Position numbers and translations under genes: made by a program. From positions 22,223,822 through 22,287,821 of the forward strand of contig CM019065.1 in NCBI GenBank assembly GCA_009667805.1: a DNA stretch of 64,000 bases. Direction: 5' to 3'. This DNA is from Leptobrachium leishanense (Eukaryota > Chordata > Amphibia > Anura > Megophryidae). Shown here piece after piece: positions 1-13,193 of the stretch; the stretch's first letter is position 1, and the number at the start of each line of letters is the position of its first letter. Below the pieces are notes generated by a model. The model ran no database searches, had not been told where the DNA came from, and saw only the letters and a list, made by a program, of their open reading frames with translations.

Positions 1-360
1 ACTCCATTCGTCTGCGGTGTCGGCATTTTCTGGCGGCTGCTTTGCGCTGTGATCGGCTCCTGCTCGGGTTTCTCCAGCGTGTTTGGCGGGGTTAATCCAG
101 ATGTTTTTGCGGGTTTCGGTGTGCATTCGCCTGGGTTTTGCGGTGAGTGTTTTGTCGGGTTTGCGGCGAGTGTTCGGCAGGTTTGCGGCTGGTTTTCCTT
201 GCACTACGACAGCCCTGTGGTGCTTGCTGAATACACTGCAGGGTCGTCGAAATGGGATCGCCAAATCGCACCGAATTGAAGAGAACGAAAAGTCACCGAA
301 CGTGCGGTGACTTTTCGATTCTCTTTGAATAACCCTGAATGTTAATAATAAATGGCAGGG
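1..360 (+). repeat. interspersed repeat module, truncated by the window edge
   Basis: The first 300 bases match 34726-35035 in the same orientation, starting with the shared CTCCATTCGTCTGCGGTGT and including the hairpin-like GTCACCGAAC...GTGCGGTGAC and CGATTCTCTTTGAATAAC. It is a multi-copy frog repeat of unknown class. Small open frames in it are incidental. Confidence 0.6.
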
Positions 361-539
361 AGCTGGGATTGTAGTGTGAGTCAGTAGACGACTGGTGCAA
401 AAACTCATTATCTAGAAAATCAAAGGGAAAAAAAGAAAAAAACAGAGCCAGTATAGAGTGGCTATTCACTAACCTCTGAATTGCCCCGAATTGTAACATT
501 CGGTGTAATTTTGGGCCAATTCCTCTATTTACTAAATGG

Positions 540-1320
540 TCTATTCACAATTTCGATGCTGTAGAGGATTATTCAAAGAAAGCTGAATTGGCTCAGAAAT
601 TGCAACGCACTGTGAATTTCACTGTAAGGTGCAATTTCGTGGCCATTTGACTATTCAAAAAGCTGTCAGTTCACCAAATATTGGCGAATTGCCAGCGAAA
701 TATGGTGATTTTTGTCAACGGCAGCGAAATCCCCATTGAGAAGCAATGGTTAATCTATTCCGAGACACCGAACAGCAGAGAAATGTCAGTGACATACTTG
801 AAAAAGAGAGAAATCTCAATGTATCCTTTGTGGTAAAATACTTTGCAAGTAAATAAATAAACGCCCTGCTGTTCGGTGGTTTCATTCGGCAGGTTTAATT
901 AGGCGAAAACCATACGTTTCAATGTAAAAAAAAAAATCCACGTTTTAATTAAATATTTATTCAACTGTTTATTCTTTTTTATTTGCAGCAGAAATTCTCT
1001 TTATTTTTTCGGCAAAATAATTATTTTTTTTCAGATTTTTTTTTAAAAAGGCATTTATTTTCTCTGTAACAGACCTTTTATTATTATTCGTAGGACCTTA
1101 TATATTATTCTCAGGCATTTTCATGCAGTAGTTTTTTATGAAAATTCCTTTTAATATTTTTTTTTTTACCCTTGTTCAGCAGCTTGAATCCCTGCACTTC
1201 AGGGACCCTGCGGCGAATGCTGAATTCCCCGGAGGGTCGGTGAATCAAACTCGAAGTATTGCAGGGGACGACAGAGCATCGAAATGTCAATGAAATTTCG
1301 GTGATCTCAGAATAACCATG
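540..1320 (+). repeat. left arm of an inverted repeat pair around V2R-A exon 6
   Basis: The segment aligns, reversed, to 6815-7090 (bases 540-900) and to 3895-4480 (bases 900-1320). Shared landmarks include CACCAAATATTGGCGAATT, GAGAAGCAATGGTTAAT, GGTTTCATTCGGCAGGTTTA, the AT-rich ATGTAAAAAAA region and CCTGCACTTCAGGACCCTG-like sequence. A 65-bp piece at 799-863 (AGAGAAATCTCAATGTATCC with an AAATAAATAAA tail) looks like a later SINE-type insertion; the same piece recurs at 7144-7200 and 61570-61640. Confidence 0.65.
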
Positions 1321-1324
1321 CAAG

Positions 1325-1957
1325 TCTTGTGGGGTGTTCCTGGTATGCAGTGGTTAGTATGTACAAAAAGTGGTGCAAGGAACGACAACCGGTGACCCGG
1401 CATTAGGGTAATGGGCACCCAAGGCTCATTGATGCACTTGAAAAGCGAAGGCTTGACCGTCTGGTCTGATCCCATAGAAGAGGCTACTGTAGCCCAAATT
1501 TCTGAAAAACCTAAAGCTGGCCATGATAAAAAGGCACCAGCAGTTACGTGACACGCATCACCAACGTAGATGTTTGTACACCCCTTCATCATGATCATGG
1601 TGATCCCTGATGGCAGTGGCCTCTTTCAGCAGGATAATGCCCCCTGCTACACTTCAAACACTGGTTAGGAATGGGTTGAGGAACATGACAAAGATTTCAA
1701 GGTGTTGCCTTGGCCTCCAGATTCCCCAGATCTCTATCCGATTGAGCTGGAACAATAAATCCCAACAATGTAGTCCCCACCGCGCAACGTGCAGGACATG
1801 AAGGATCTGCTGCTAATGTCTTGGTACCAGATACCACCGGACACAGTCAGAGGTCTTTTGGAGTCCATGCCTTGATGCATCTGATCTGTTTTGGCATTAT
1901 GAGGGGGACATGCACGATATTAGGCAGGTGGTTTTAATGTTGTGGCTGATCAGTGTC
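1325..1957 (+). mobile_element. decayed Tc1-like transposon, internally deleted
   Basis: Remnant of a Tc1 family common in fish and frogs. The 5' part starts near CTTGTGGGGTGTTCC; the middle is deleted; the 3' part encodes LFQQDNAPCYTSN and then LPWPPDSPDLYPIEL, the second Asp and the Glu regions of a DD34E transposase, with a stop in between. It ends with GTGGCTGATCAGTGT near 1957. Not functional. Confidence 0.75.
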
Positions 1958-2459
1958 CACTGAACGTATATAATATGCAACTTGTGTTGTTAGAGCTCAT
2001 GAAGACATATTTGATTGAATCGTTTTTTTTTCCTTTATGGATACATTTTTAATCAACCAATCAATTTTAAACCATTCATCGATTTCAACCAGAGCCACGG
2101 CACCTACTTTCAGAATAAACATTCCACCCACCATTTTTGTTGTCATCAAAATAATTATTGGCAGTTTATCGGTTTGCAGTATGATGTTCTTTACTCAAGT
2201 CCTGGCTCTGCAAGTCAACTTTAAGCTTTTTAACGGCATCAAGAACACCTGCTCTTAAACCATAGGATGTAAAAATTTGGTTCGCTGGTCTTAAATAAAT
2301 GTCTCAATCCTGGGGCAGGAGAACATTTGCCATACAGTCAACGAGTTCTCCAAATAATGACTTTTTATCATTCGTTAAGGAACATTCTTTTATACTTTGC
2401 TTATTTCTGGAAAATTATCTCCATTTATAAGTGGAGTCTTTGACTATTAAATGAACATT

Positions 2460-2705
2460 TCGATAGAGCACTTGGCACAAGTCAGGATCAGAGGGGTGGT
2501 GGAACGCCACAAGGGAGCAGATATAAACTGGCTGCTGCATCACCAACGAAATACACACTGGAAGATGCTGCAGAGCTATTTGCGAGGAACATGCTGCACA
2601 GAGCCAGCATTCCTGTAGCTGACTTTGAGCAGCATGTCACATGGTGGAGCAGCACAGAGTCTCCCAGTGTGTTCCTCGGGGTTCTGCAGTAAAATTTTGG
2701 TTTGG
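2460..2705 (+). pseudogene. coding-like fragment, not identified
   Basis: One plus-strand frame reads GTPQGSRYKLAAASPTKY, TLEDAAELFARNMLHRAS and WWSSTESPSVFLGVLQ then stop (2508-2694); another frame is also open for about 60 codons (…RGVVERHKGADINWLLHHQ…). Composition and periodicity look protein-like, but I recognise no family. It may be a decayed retrocopy, a transposon ORF or chance. It lies just downstream of V2R-A on the opposite strand. Confidence 0.25.
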
Positions 2706-2710
2706 AAGAC

Positions 2711-2716
2711 TTTAAT
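2711..2716 (-). promoter_or_regulatory. possible poly(A) signal of V2R-A (ATTAAA)
   Basis: ATTAAA on the minus strand about 235 nt past the V2R-A stop codon. A perfect AATAAA was not noticed closer to the stop. It is a plausible but unproven polyadenylation signal. Confidence 0.3.
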
Positions 2717-2950
2717 AATTCCAGTTTTGTAGTCTTTCGGACTTTGGAATTATGGGTAAGGGGTGCCCAAGTTGAATATTTTACAACGTTAAATTGAAAC
2801 ATTCAAACTCCTATGAAGCTCAGCTTACATTGTGAAGCAAAACAGTAGAGCAAACCTAAATTTGACAAAATAGATGAAGTTTTTGGTAAGAACCACAAGT
2901 GTACCAATACTATTGGATATAGCTTAAGTCTCATCACCTTTTCGTTGACA

Positions 2951-3864
2951 TTAATTGATTGGACTTTGGAATGTTTTCCTCAGAGACTGTCTTGAGTTCA
3001 TGTTGGGCCTGAACAATATAATGAAACATTTTGGAACAAACATGCAGATGACCAGGGCCCAAGTAGAAGTGAGGATTGCAAATATCTCCATGGCCACTGT
3101 GTACTTTCCCTGCGCACTAAGAGAAGCCGGAATATAGGAGACCCAGACACTGAGGAAGGCCAGCATGCTGAAGGTGATGAACTTGGCCTCATTGAAGCTA
3201 TCTGGAAGTCTTCTGGCCAGGAAGGCAAAAATGAAACTGACAGTGGCCAGGAGACCAAGGTATCCCAGCATGCACCAGAAGGCAGTCCGAGAACCTTCAT
3301 TACAATGGAGAATAATGATGGTGGGTTGAGTTTCCATGTTCTCTTCTGGAAAGGGAGGGCTGAGGGACAACCAAGTGAGGCACAAAAGAAACTGTATTAA
3401 TGAACTGATAAAAACGATCATATAAGATACCCAAGGGTTCGTCCACTTCTTGAGGTTGCTACCTGGTTTAGTGACCATGAAGGCAAAAATCACCATCATT
3501 GTTTTGGCTAAAATGCATGAAATGCAGAGGGCAAACACCATCCCGAACGCTACTTGACGTATAAGACATTTTTCAAGCTGGGGATAACCAATAAAAGCAA
3601 GAGAACAGAGGAAGCAGAAAGACAGTGAAACCAGAAGAAGACAACTGAGTGAATAATTGTTTGCTTTCACTATTGGAGTTGCTTTAAACTGTATGAAAAT
3701 CTTCAAAATAGCAATCGGCACCAAAGAGGAAACTGTACTTGTTGAAGCCATCGTTTTGCCCAAGGAGTCTTCATAGGAGAGGTACTCTATCAACTTCGGA
3801 AGACATCTTGATTTGTCTGGATTTGGCCACAAATTCCACGGACACTTTAAACAATTGTATGAGT
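2951..3864 (-). CDS. V2R-A exon 6: seven-transmembrane domain
   Basis: Residues 568-871 and stop. It begins DSYNCLKCPWNLWPNPD, the end of the cysteine-rich domain, with acceptor TTTTCCAG. Seven hydrophobic helices follow in order: SLVPIAILKIFI; CLLLVSLSFCFLCSL; AFGMVFALCISCILAK; WVSYMIVFISSLIQFLL; FWCMLGYLGLLATVSFI; FITFSMLAFLSVWVSYI; and the last helix, YTVAMEIFAIL onward. First intracellular loop KATPIVKANN and the seventh-helix end VPKCFIILFRP are hallmarks of V2Rs. The short cytoplasmic tail ends QSPIN. No frame breaks are seen. The exon sits between two inverted copies of an interspersed repeat. A possible ATTAAA poly(A) signal is at 2716-2711. Confidence 0.96.
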
Positions 3865-3894
3865 CTGGAAAAATAATATAAAAGGTTAGTCAAA

Positions 3895-4480
3895 GAGCAC
3901 CGAAATTCCACCGGTTTTCATTTCATTTAGTTCCCCGCACATCGGGAGAATCATATTCCCCGAACCTGCATTCAGCATTCACCGCAGGGTCCTGAAGTGC
4001 AGGGAAAATCCGCTGAATGAAAAATCGTCTCAAAACTGCTGCATCGAACAGAAAACGTCTGTAAAACCGCCCAAAAAAAAACATCGGATCGATCCAATAA
4101 CCCGTCAAAAAAATGCTAAATGCATCCGAAAAAAGCAGACGATCCGCGGAACGGAGCACCTACCAGCCGACGGACGGATAAACGAAAAAATGAAAAACAC
4201 TGCAACTTTTAAAATCTGTTTTAAAAAAATTACTGCACGAAAATGACATATAAGGTCCTATGAATAATAATAAAAAGGTCTGTTACAGGAAAACAAAAAT
4301 GCTATTTAAAAAAAATTGGGAAAAAAAAATTTAGCCGGAAAAATCCTAAAAAATGCCTAAAAATTCATAAAAACTAATAAATAAAGAGACTGTTTGCTGC
4401 AAATTAAAATAATAAATGGTTTAATAAATGGTTTATTAAAAACAGGAATGTTTTTTTACATTAAAACCTATGAGATTGAG
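3895..4480 (-). repeat. right arm (inner part) of the inverted repeat pair
   Basis: Reverse-complement copy of 900-1320, with the CCTGAAGTGCAGGGA block at 3990-4005, the TAAGGTCCTATGAATAATAATAAAAAGG-type AT-rich stretch and a poly-A region. The pair encloses V2R-A exon 6 and a Tc1 remnant. Confidence 0.6.
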
Positions 4481-4481
4481 C

Positions 4482-5190
4482 CACTGGCATGACATGAGAA
4501 TTTAATTTTAATATCAATCTCTGTACCTACTCTCTGGGGCCCTTTTCTATATATTATGATTGCTATCACTGCAGGATAGCATCATCAATATTTTCCTCTT
4601 GACTTTTATCTGCTGCTAGCTATGATTTGTTCTCCTCTCTTTTGGTGAACAATCTGAGGGACAGATATTGAGGACCATTCAAGGATATTGTGGACCATTC
4701 AAGGATATTGAGGACCATTCAAGGATATTGAGGACCATTCAAAGATCCTTAGGGCTATTGAACTAGACGCAGACCCTTTTCAAAACTAACTGCTTCCTGT
4801 CTTTCTATTGCTTGCAGTCAGTTTCCAGGGCTCCACCCTTTAGTTATTTGTATGCAAACCTGTCCTTATCTTCTATGCTGATCAAGACCTTCTGTTGGGA
4901 CCAATTCCAAGGATCCCCAGTAACTTTATATTGTTGTGACTAAGAATACTTTTCACAGATATTTTTCAGTGTTGATGTTGCATGTTTTTTGTCTTGTTGA
5001 GTGATACGTTTTTCTCATTTATATTAAAAGTTATGTTTTAACTTTTTCATCTTGCACTATTATCATTTACTATGCCTTCTTTATTGACATATATTAAATT
5101 GAGTTACCCCTTTTCTTGTGGTTGAAGACACAGTTTCTTCCACCTTTATATGGCTGCTTGATGGTATACATTGCGATAATTTTGTTTATA
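4482..5190. other. AT-rich intron 5 sequence with a 20-bp tandem repeat
   Basis: No gene seen. Four copies of a 20-bp unit (GGATATTGAGGACCATTCAA) lie at about 4664-4745. The block interrupts the right arm of the inverted repeat relative to the left arm, so it is probably an insertion. Confidence 0.5.
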
Positions 5191-5192
5191 TA

Positions 5193-6800
<1,608 letters not shown>

Positions 6801-6814
6801 TAAATCTATGTGTT

Positions 6815-7090
6815 TCGCCTGAATAAACCTGCCGAATGAAACCACCGAACAGCAGAGCATTTCACTGACATTTCACTGCTGATCGGTGTCTCTGAATACA
6901 TTAACCATTGCTTCTCTATGGTGAGTTCACTACCCTCAAACAGCACTGTATTTCGCTGGAAATTCGCCAATATTTGGTGATTAGCCAGCTTTTTGAATAG
7001 TCGAATGGCTCTGAGATTGCAATGCATGGGGAAATTCACCATTCGGTGCAATTTCTGAGCCAATTCGGCTCTCTTTGAATGAACCCTAAA
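6815..7090 (-). repeat. right arm (outer part) of the inverted repeat pair
   Basis: Reverse complement of 540-900, sharing CACCAAATATTGGCGAATT, GAGAAGCAATGGTTAAT and GGTTTCATTCGGCAGGTTTA. It was once contiguous with 3895-4480 before the Tc1 and AT-rich insertions. Confidence 0.65.
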
Positions 7091-7216
7091 ATACATTTTA
7101 AAACAATGATAGTATGATGCTAGCGCACATCCAGGACACATTTGAATACAAGAGAAATCTTAGTGTATCCTTCCTGGTAAAATACTTAAATAAATAAATG
7201 CATTTGCAACGTTTAA

Positions 7217-7375
7217 AACCAGCCCTCAGGTCCCCCTTAACAGGCCAGGTTTACAGATATATCTGAAGCACAGCACAGATGATATGATTTGTTGCTCAGT
7301 GATTGAAGGAGTCATTCTGCATTTCCCCAAGGTGGTCCTTAAAATCTGCCCTGTTAGGGGAACCTGAGGACCAGG
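7217..7375 (-). mobile_element. hAT-like MITE, related to 44084-44431
   Basis: The core (CACAGCACAGATGATATGAT, TTGCTGCTCAGTGATTG-like, AAGGTGGTCCTTAAAATCTG) matches the MITEs at 44084-44238 and 44247-44431, with inverted ends around CCTCAGGTCCCCC and GGGAACCTGAGG. The outermost terminal bases differ from those copies, so it is a diverged subfamily. Confidence 0.6.
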
Positions 7376-7469
7376 TGAAAGGTATTTTAATATGATAGGT
7401 AGTTTTTTAATTTAGCATTAGTGTGAAATCCACCCCCCCCCATTATAAGTGTCAAACCCTTACTTGCAT

Positions 7470-7840
7470 AGGATGTTAGCCTGTGGAAATTAGCCATTTC
7501 CTTTGTGTGCAGGAAAGGGTGTGTGAACATACCATAAGCTAGAAAAAAAAGCCATCCCTGAATCAAATGTAGTAATTTTGTCTAACTGTTAGTTAAACTC
7601 TGATGTAGAAATGTATCTGCTCTGATTGGTTGTTGTATCACATTCCTATGTTGGGAGTGAACAATGCAGGAAGTTTTTATATAACGAACATTTCTATTGG
7701 ATGTTGAAACAATAAACGAATCTGACAGACCACGGACTGATCAGATGATAATCTGCCATATCTCGGTGTGGTTGTGTCTATCGTCTCCTCTGATCAGAGT
7801 AGCGCAGCGCCTTACTTCGATTTTGATATATAAGAAGAAA
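7470..7840 (+). repeat. possible solo LTR-like sequence
   Basis: Holds a promoter-like TTTTTATATAACG, then AATAAA at about 7710 followed by a GC-richer stretch (ATCTCGGTGTGGTTGTGTC), a layout typical of LTR U3-R-U5. Boundaries and target duplications were not established; low confidence. Confidence 0.25.
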
Positions 7841-8099
7841 CTTGAAAAAGGTTTATGGCAATTATAATGGAAATCCAGAATTTAACACCAGGTTTAGGAA
7901 CCAATGGTTTAAAACATATTTTGTATAGGGTTCTTGGTATTATTATTTTTATTTATTAAGCGCCAACACATTCCGCAGCGCTGTTCAAGAGTAAAATGGG
8001 TAAAAACAAAGACAATTCAACAATATACCAAAAAAGGCAAATCAATATTCCACCAACAGATACAGGAGGGATTGATGGCCCTATTCCCATTGGATCTTA

Positions 8100-8300
8100 T
8101 AGATGGAGGAGGGGTGAGAAACAGGAGGGGAGAGAAAAAGGAGGAGAGAGAAACAGGAGGAGGGAGAAACAGGAGTGGAGAGAAACAGGAGGGGAGAGAA
8201 ACAGGACGTGGAGAAACAGGAGGGAAGAGAAACAGGAGTTGAGAGAAACAGGAGAAGAGAGAAACAGGAGGGGAGAGAAACAGGAGGGGAGGACTGCAGG
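8100..8300. repeat. GA-rich 14-bp minisatellite
   Basis: Tandem GGAGAGAAACAGGA-type units, about 14 copies, inside the 3' region of the LINE. Open frames over it (7996-8313) are artefacts of the repeat. Confidence 0.85.
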
Positions 8301-8574
8301 GATGAAATGTTAATTCAGAGAGAGAGAGATGAGGACAGTTATTGGGTTGGATTAATGTTTATTACAGGGTTAGGTGCTCGGCTTCCCTAAACAGAATTGT
8401 CTTTAGGGAGCATTTACAAGAAGCCGGATTGGGGGACAGTCTGAGGAAGTATGATTCATAGGGTCGGCATCACACAAGAAAAGTCCTGCAGTCTGACATG
8501 TGAAGAGGTGATTATGGAGGATGCCAGGAGCAGGTCACTGTTTGATCTTAGGGAGCGGGCTGTGTGTATTTGGT

Positions 8575-11500
8575 GATTAGTGAGGACAGGAATTGGGCAG
8601 TGGGCTGGGGTGCACTTTGTGAGAACAGGCAGTGAGAAGTGGGCTCGGGTATATTTGGTAATTAGTGAGGAGCGGCATTAGTGAGGACAGGCAGTGAGGA
8701 GCGGCATTAGTGAGGACAGGTTGTAGTGAGGAGCGGCGTTAGTGAGGACAGGTTGTAGTGAGGAGCGGCGTTAGTGAGGACAGGTAGTAGTGAGGAGTGG
8801 AGTTACTGAGGACAGGTAGTGAGGGGCTGCATTAGTGAGGACAGGTAGTGAGGGGCGGCGTTAGTGAGGACAGGTAGTAGTGAGGGGCAGTATTAGTGAG
8901 GACAGGTAGTGAGGAGCGGCGTTAGTGAGGACAGGTAGTGAGGAGCGGCGTTAGTGAGGACAGGTAGTGAGGGGCGGCATTAGTGAGGACAGGTAGTGAG
9001 GAGCAGTGTTAGTGAGGACAGGTATTGAGGAGCGGCGTTAGTGAGGACAGGTAGTGAGGAGCAGTGTTAGTGGGAACAGGTAGTGAGGGGCGGCGTAAGT
9101 GAGGACAGGTAGTGAGGAGCAGCGTTAGTGAGGACAGGTAGTGAGGGGCGGTGTTAGTGAGGACAGGTAGTGAGGAGCGGCGTTAGTGAGGACAGGTAGT
9201 GAGGAGCAGTGTTAGTGGGAACAGGTAGCGAGGGGCGGCGTAAGTGAGGACAGGTAGTGAGGACAGGTAGTGAGGGGCGGTGTTAGTGAGGACAGGTAGT
9301 GAGGAGCGGCATTAGTGAGGACAGGTATTAGTGAGGAGCAGCATTAGTGAGGACAGGTAGTGAGGAGCAGCGTTAGTGAGGACAGGTAGTAGTGAGGGGT
9401 GGCATTAGTGAGGACAGGTAGTGAGGGGCAGCGTTAGTGAGGACAAGTAGAGAGAAGCGGTGTTAGTGAGGACAGGTAGTAAGGAGTGGCGTTAGTGAGG
9501 ACAGGTAGTGAGGATCGGGCTGGGGTGTATTTAGTGAGGACAGAGAGTGGGAAGTGGGCTCGGGTATATTTGTTGATTAGTGAGGACAGGTATTGAGGAG
9601 CGGCGTTAGTGAGGACAGGTAGTGAGGAGCAGCGTTAGTGAGGACAGGTAGTGAGGAGCGGCGTTAGTGAGGACAGGTATTGAGGAGCGGTGTTAGTGAG
9701 GACAGGTAGTGAGGAGCGGCGTTAGTGAGGACAGGTAGTGAGGAGCAGCGTTAGTGAGGACAGGTAGTGAGGAGCGGCGTTAGTGAGGACAGGTATTGAG
9801 GAGCGGTGTTAGTGAGGACAGGTAGTGAGGAGCAGCGTTAGTGAGGACAGGTAGTGAGGAGCGGCGTTAGTGAGGACAGGTAGTGAAGAGCAGCATTAGT
9901 GAGGACAGGTAGTGAGGAGCAGCATTAGTGAGGACAGGTAGTGAGGAGCGGCGTTAGTGAGGACAGGTATTGAGGAGCGGCGTTAGTGAGGACAGGTAGT
10001 GAGGAGCAGCGTTAGTGAGGACAGGTAGTGAGAAGTGGTGTTAGTGAGGATAGGTATTGAGGAGCGGTGTTAGTGAGGACAGGTAGCGAGGGGCGGTGTT
10101 AGTGAGGACAGGTAGTGTGGAGCGGTGTTAGTGAGGACAGGTAGTGTGGAGCGGCGTTAGTGAGGACAGGTAGTGAGGAGCGGCGTTAGTGAGGGCAGGT
10201 AGTGAGGAGCGGCATTAGTGAGGACAGGTAGTGAGGAGCAGCATTAGTGAGGATAGGTAGAGAGGAGCAGTGTTAGTGGGAACAGGTAGTGAGGAGCAGC
10301 GTTAGTGAGGACAGGTAGTGAGGGGCGGTGTTAGTGGGAACAGGTAGTGAGGAGCGGCGTTAGTGAGGACAGGTAGTGAGGAGTGGGCTGGGGTGTATTT
10401 AGTGAGGACAGAGAGTGGGAAGTGTGCTCGGGTATATTTGGTGATTAGTGAGGAAAGGTAGTGAGGAGCGGTGTTAGTGAGGACAGGTAGTGAGGAGTGG
10501 CGTTAGTAAGGACAGGTAGTGAGGAGCGGCGTTAGTGAGAACAGGTAGTGAGGAGCGGGCTGGGGTGTATTAGTGAGGACAGAGAGTGGGAAGTGGGCTC
10601 GGGTATATTTGTTGATTAGTGAGGACAGGTATTGAGGAGCGGCGTTAGTGAGGACAGGTAGTGAGGAGCAGCGTTAGTGAGGACAGGTAGTGAGAAGTGG
10701 TGTTAGTGAGGATAGGTATTGAGGAGCGTGTTAGTGAGGACAGGTAGTGAGGAGCGCGTTAGTGAGGACAGGTAGTGTGGAGCGGTGTTAGTGAGGACAG
10801 GTAGTGTGGAGCGGCGTTAGTGAGGACAGGTAGTGAGGAGCGGCGTTAGTGAGGGCAGGTAGTGAGGAGCGGCATTAGTGAGGACAGGTAGTGAGGGGCA
10901 GCATTAGTGAGGACAGGTAGTGAGGAGCAGCGTTAGTGAGGACAGTAGTGAGGAGCAGCGTTAGTGAGGACAGGTAGTGAGGGGCGGTGTTAGTGAGACA
11001 GGTAGTGAGGAGCGGCGTTAGTGAGGACAGGTAGTGAGGAGTGGGCTGGGGTGTATTTAGTGAGGACAGAGAGTGGGAAGTGTGCTCGGGTATATTGGTG
11101 ATTAGTGAGGAAAGGTAGTGAGGAGCGGTGTTAGTGAGGACAGGTAGTGAGGAGTGGCGTTAGTAAGGACAGGTAGTGAGGAGCGGCGTTAGTGAGAACA
11201 GGTAGTGAGGAGCGGGCTGGGGTGTATTTAGTGAGGACAGAGAGTGGGAAGTGGGCTCGGGTATATTTGTTGATTAGTGAGGACAGGTATTGAGGAGCGG
11301 CGTTAGTGAGGACAGGTAGTGAGGAGCAGCGTTAGTGAGGACAGGTAGTGAGAAGTGGTGTTAGTGAGGATAGGTATTGAGGAGCGGTGTTAGTGAGGAC
11401 AGGTAGCGAGGGGCGGTGTTAGTGAGGACAGGTAGTGTGGAGCGGTGTTAGTGAGGACAGGTAGTGTGGAGCGGCGTTAGTGAGGACAGGTAGTGAGGAG

Positions 11501-12160
11501 CGGCGTTAGTGAGGGCAGGTAGTGAGGAGCGGCATTAGTGAGGACAGGTAGTGAGGGGCAGCATTAGTGAGGATAGGTAGAGAGGAGCAGTGTTAGTGGG
11601 AACAGGTAGTGAGGAGCAGCGTTAGTGAGGACAGGTAGTGAGGGGCGGTGTTAGTGAGGACAGGTAGTGAGGAGCGGCGTTAGTGAGGACAGGTAGTGAG
11701 GAGTGGGCTGGGGTGTATTTAGTGAGGACAGAGAGTGGGAAGTGTGCTCGGGTATATTTGGTGATTAGTGAGGAAAGGTAGTGAGGAGTGGTGTTAGTGA
11801 GGACAGGTAGTGAGGAGTGGTGTTAGTAAGGACAGGTAGTGAGGAGCGGCATTAGTGAGAACAGGTAGTGAGGAGCGGGCTGGGGTGTATTTAGTGAGGA
11901 CAGAGAGTGGGAAGTGGGCTTGGGTATATTTGGTGATTAGTGAGGACAGGTAGTGAGGAGTGGCGTTAGTGAGGACAGGTAGTGAGGGGCGGCGTTAGTG
12001 AGGACAGGTAGTGAGGGGCAGCGTTAGTGAGGAGAGATAAGGAGCGGCGTTACTGGGGACAGATAGTGAGGAGCAGCGTTAGTGAGGACAGGTAGTAGTG
12101 AGGGGTGGCGTTACTGAGGACAGGTAGTGAGGGGCGGAGTTAGTGAGGACAGGTTGTGAG
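8575..12160. repeat. 29-bp minisatellite array with ~660-bp higher-order repeats
   Basis: More than 100 copies of a 29-bp unit such as GAGGAGCGGCGTTAGTGAGG plus ACAGGTAGT. A longer variant containing GTGGGCTGGGGTGTATTTAG and GTGGGAAGTGTGCTCGGG recurs at about 10381, 11038 and 11700, giving a higher-order period near 660 bp. It lies inside the L2-like LINE and its longer variant resembles the LINE flank at 8540-8650 (GGGCTGTGTGTATTTGGTGA). Not CRISPR: the units abut with no unique spacers. Confidence 0.93.
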
Positions 12161-13193
12161 GAGCAGCATTTGTGTGAGTTTTGTAGGTCAGGATGAGTAG
12201 TTTGAATTTAATTCTGCTGTGGATGGGGAGCCAGTGTATGGATTCACAGAGAGGAGCGGCAGAGACAGAGCGACGAGTGAGGCAAATGAGCCAAACTGAT
12301 GTGTTTAGGATGGACTGCAGGGGGAGAGGCGGGAGATAGGAAGTCCAGTCCGAAGGTTGTTGCAGTAGTCTAGGCGGGAGATAAGGGAGTGGATACTTTT
12401 GCTTGGTTGTTTCAGCAGTCAGAAATGGATGAATTTTGGCAATATTGTGAAGGTGGTTACAGCAAGATGATGAGAGTGATTCGTTGTGGGGGGCTGTAGG
12501 AAAGACTGGGGTCAAGAGTCACTGTGAGGCAGCAGACTTGGGCTGAAGCAAGGATAATGATACCTTCAAAAGTTATAGAAAAGTCTGAAATCAGAGTAGG
12601 GGGAAAAAAGAGTTCAGTTTCAGACATATTGATTTTAAGGTGGTGAGAGGCCATCAGGCAGAGATCCCAGACAGACAGTCACTGACCTGAGAAAGAAAGG
12701 AGGGAGAGAGATCTGGAGTGGAGAGGTTGATCAGGGTGTCATCTGCCTGTAGGTGATTATTTGAAGCCGTAGTTTGTGATGAGTTTACCCAGTGAGGAGG
12801 TATAGATGGAGAAGAGCAGAGGACTTAGGTACGCCGACTGACAGAGGCACTGAGCAGGAGGAATATCCAGCAAATGGAAACTGAGAAGGATCTATTGGAG
12901 AGGTAGGATTTTAGCCAAGAGAGGGTGGAATTGCAGAGACTAAGAGAGCTGAGTGTCTTTAGGAGGAGGGGATAGTCTACTGTATCAAAGGCAGCTGAGA
13001 GGTCAAGACAGTTCAGTATCGAGTTATGACCACTGCCTTTAGCAGAGATGAGGTTATTAGTAAACATGGTACTGTTAGATTGATACATAGGTGGAGTCGG
13101 AGAGCGAGATTTGCAGTCATCAGAAATCATAGTTATCCCTGACCATCACAGAATCATAGCTACCCCATGTCAGAAACATTATAATTAACTTGC

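Larger units (their letters stand above)
7940..13130 (-). mobile_element. L2-like LINE (non-LTR retrotransposon), 3' part, minus strand
   Basis: Reverse-transcriptase sequence at 13130-12825 ([31 protein letters not shown]) and 12654-12590 ([17 protein letters not shown]) is followed by the ORF2 end ESIHWLPIHSRIKFKLLILT and YKTHTNAAPHNLSS. The 3' terminus, read on minus, is a GCGCTGCGGAATGTGTTGGC block with an AATAAATAAAAATAATAAT tail ending near 7940. These parts flank a large tandem array. Relatives occur on plus at 61895-63035. 5'-truncated and full of frame breaks; not active. Confidence 0.8.

Noticed and set aside
2955..3300. Frames overlapping V2R-A exon 6 on the other strand and in another frame
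   Set aside because: Shadows of a strongly conserved receptor exon; same for 51099-51857 over V2R-B exon 6.
7996..8313. 105-codon Arg/Glu-rich frame
   Set aside because: Translation of the GGAGAGAAACAGGA minisatellite.
8575..12160. CRISPR-like regular repeats
   Set aside because: Units are directly adjacent with no unique spacers, units vary, and the context is a vertebrate intron.
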